Shown here one piece after another: positions 62,444 through 64,000 of a stretch of DNA of 64,000 nucleotides. The notes under the pieces are model-generated. The model was not told where the DNA came from and did not search any database. It worked only from the letters and a program-made list of their open reading frames with translations. Positions within the stretch are counted from its first letter, which is position 1, and each line of letters begins with the position of its first letter. Origin of the DNA: Staphylococcus sp. ACRSN (GTDB taxonomy: Bacteria > Bacillota > Bacilli > Staphylococcales > Staphylococcaceae); the NCBI RefSeq assembly GCF_022346615.1, contig NZ_JAKRNS010000002.1:124001-188000 (forward strand). Reading direction: 5' to 3'. The position numbers and the translations under genes were made by a program.

Positions 62444-64000
62444 TTATGATTTTTTAGTTGCTTTTTGAATAATATGTGACAACGTTTCAAATGCATGATT
62501 ATCTTTATTAACAAAAGCATTCATTTGAATTTCAGTCATTTGATGACTAATTAAATCATTTAATAACGCTTTGGCATCACTGTAACGAACGGTAGCAAGT
62601 GAATGCATTACATCATCATACACACCTCGTTCAGCAACATATTTTGCGTGATTTGGTGTGTACTGACAAACTACCTTATCTAAAGTTAGTGCATCAAAGA
62701 TGATTGATGAATAGTCAGTTAATACAATGTCTGAAACAAGTAATAAATCCTGAATTTCAATATTATTCGGTGCGATAATTGCATTTTCCGGTATGTCTGT
62801 AGATGAATCCTCAATATGACCTTTAAAAACAACATTATATTTATTTAATAGGCCATCACTGATAGGTAGTAAATCAGATTGGTCATTTTCTGCTTTCCAA
62901 GTAGGAGCATATAGTAATGTTGGTTTGGCTGAATCCAATTTCAGTTCTTTTTTTATAAATGACAAATAGGGGTGGTCACTCTGTTTGTCTAATAAATACC
63001 TTACTCTAGGATAACCACAGTTTAATAAATTTGTTTGTTGTTGTGGAAATGCAGTTTTGAAATAATCGATTATTTCTTCACAATCACAGACAAAGTAGTC
63101 TTGTTGTAACCATTTATTATATTTACGAGCACGATAATTATAGATATTTAAATTTTGATAAGGCTCTGTACTATCTAAAAACAACTTTTTAATAGGTGTA
63201 CCATGCCATAATTGGATAATTGTACCATTTGGTTTAATGTCGTCTGGAATATAACTTTCTAATATGACAACTTGAGCTGTTTCAATAATATCCTTTGTCT
63301 TTGGATCGTTTGGCTTTATAAAATTTGGACCGTTTACGTCGTCTGTAACAAAATAGATTGGTAATTTATTAAAATGTTTCGCAAAGTGGTTGAATAAATA
63401 ACGAGAATTTCCTCTAAATCCATAATCGAAACCTAAAAATACAATGTGATTTTTCAATTTAGAACTATCTTTTGAATATATATAGCTTTGGGCACGATGT
63501 TTTTTTACGAAATGACGTTGGATTGGACTGAAAATCCAATGAGGTATTTTGAAATTTAGTGAATTTAATAATTTATCTGTGAAACGCATATCATCAGGCG
63601 CAAGTGTTTCATGTGCTTTAAAAGGAATGCTATGCGAATGCAGATATGCCAATTTATTTAGATTAAATGCTGTTGTATTTAATGGTTCAAAATGATGCAC
63701 ACTATTCCACACAGTGTTACTTGTGGTAAATGATCTTGCAAAATCAAAAACAACATGACTATCTGTAACAATTTCTTCTTGAAGTAAAGATAACAAAGCA
63801 AGATCAAATAATTTTTCGACTTTATATTGTTCTAGCAATTTTAAACTTGTCTCAATATGGAAAATAATATTCGGATAATGATTAATGTTTTCTATCCAAT
63901 CATCAAAATTAATTTGTGATTTACCAAAATACCGACAGTCATTAACATAGTGCTGATCTACTGTGTAATCTACAACAATTGTACATTGTTTAATGTCGAC
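62444..64000 (-). CDS. Teichoic-acid-type CDP-glycerol glycerophosphotransferase (TagB/TarF-like), 5' end outside window
   Basis: Peripheral membrane enzyme that transfers glycerol (or ribitol) phosphate from the CDP form to a wall-polymer precursor. Motifs of the family: IIQLWHGTPIKKLFLDS, FVCDCEEIIDYFK, LLYAPTWKAEND, VVFKGH and LLLVSDIVLTDYSSIIFDAL. The frame stays open past a TTG at 63838 to the window edge (54 more codons, including INFDDWIENINHYPNIIFHI), so the start is outside and there is an extra N-terminal region. The main tar genes are not adjacent, so this may be an accessory polymer enzyme. Confidence 0.85.
   Translation of the reverse strand, partial: VDIKQCTIVVDYTVDQHYVNDCRYFGKSQINFDDWIENINHYPNIIFHIETSLKLLEQYKVEKLFDLALLSLLQEEIVTDSHVVFDFARSFTTSNTVWNSVHHFEPLNTTAFNLNKLAYLHSHSIPFKAHETLAPDDMRFTDKLLNSLNFKIPHWIFSPIQRHFVKKHRAQSYIYSKDSSKLKNHIVFLGFDYGFRGNSRYLFNHFAKHFNKLPIYFVTDDVNGPNFIKPNDPKTKDIIETAQVVILESYIPDDIKPNGTIIQLWHGTPIKKLFLDSTEPYQNLNIYNYRARKYNKWLQQDYFVCDCEEIIDYFKTAFPQQQTNLLNCGYPRVRYLLDKQSDHPYLSFIKKELKLDSAKPTLLYAPTWKAENDQSDLLPISDGLLNKYNVVFKGHIEDSSTDIPENAIIAPNNIEIQDLLLVSDIVLTDYSSIIFDALTLDKVVCQYTPNHAKYVAERGVYDDVMHSLATVRYSDAKALLNDLISHQMTEIQMNAFVNKDNHAFETLSHIIQKATKKS

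Overview
The window is AT-rich chromosomal DNA of a Staphylococcus. The gene order norB-like / rocB-like / pcp, gpmA, mdeA, fmhA-like, dsbA, adcA, sarZ, gltT, rsp, scrA, corA-like, iruO resembles the S. aureus chromosome, and Zur, Fur, PerR, CtsR, Rex and CcpA (cre) sites sit in front of the expected genes. Several features argue against S. aureus: a second YidC insertase, two tandem small heat-shock proteins, a beta-glucoside PTS module beside a decayed narT, a catalase next to iruO, and a dihydroxyacetone-kinase-type operon. A coagulase-negative species is likely, but I cannot name it from sequence alone. I see no rRNA, tRNA, CRISPR array, phage or intact insertion sequence.

Layout. 0-13 kb: transporters and housekeeping accessory genes (5'-truncated NorB-type efflux pump, M20/RocB peptidase, pyrrolidone-carboxylate peptidase, YidC2, Na+/H+ antiporter, phosphoesterase, Bcr-type pump, GtrA, cation diffusion facilitator). 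13-22 kb: short secreted transglycosylase-like protein, gpmA, a 34-residue gene behind a Zur-type box, mdeA, FemAB-family ligase, lipoprotein plus DsbA, and the AdcA-ZinT zinc lipoprotein behind a second Zur box. 22-31 kb: YceI, two small proteins of unknown role, a GntR-controlled bglP-bglA pair, an Rrf2 regulator, and a remnant of narT still preceded by a Rex-type operator where S. aureus carries its nitrate-respiration cluster. 30-42 kb: CtsR-controlled hsp20 pair, sarZ, gltT, rsp, scrA, CorA-like transporter and a TetR/YhgE-type pair.

42.5-52.2 kb is the main accessory region. Block one (SDR dehydrogenase, two flavin-dependent monooxygenases resembling B. subtilis CmoO/CmoJ, and a YfcC-type permease) lies between two direct repeats of about 80 bp that contain the same terminator. 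Block two is a DeoR repressor divergent from a zinc dehydrogenase, DhaK, DhaL and an RpiB-type isomerase. It has no DhaM, and fits a pathway taking a four-carbon polyol to erythrose 4-phosphate better than plain dihydroxyacetone use.

52.4-64 kb returns to backbone: DUF2871 protein, Fur-boxed iruO, PerR/Fur-boxed catalase, GlcP-like sugar symporter, AcuI/YhdH-type reductase, PaiA-like acetyltransferase, a tandem pair of Ser/Asp-rich repeat lipoproteins, and a teichoic-acid-type glycerophosphotransferase cut by the window edge. A structured dispersed repeat occurs at 39.2, 47.9 and 54.8 kb.
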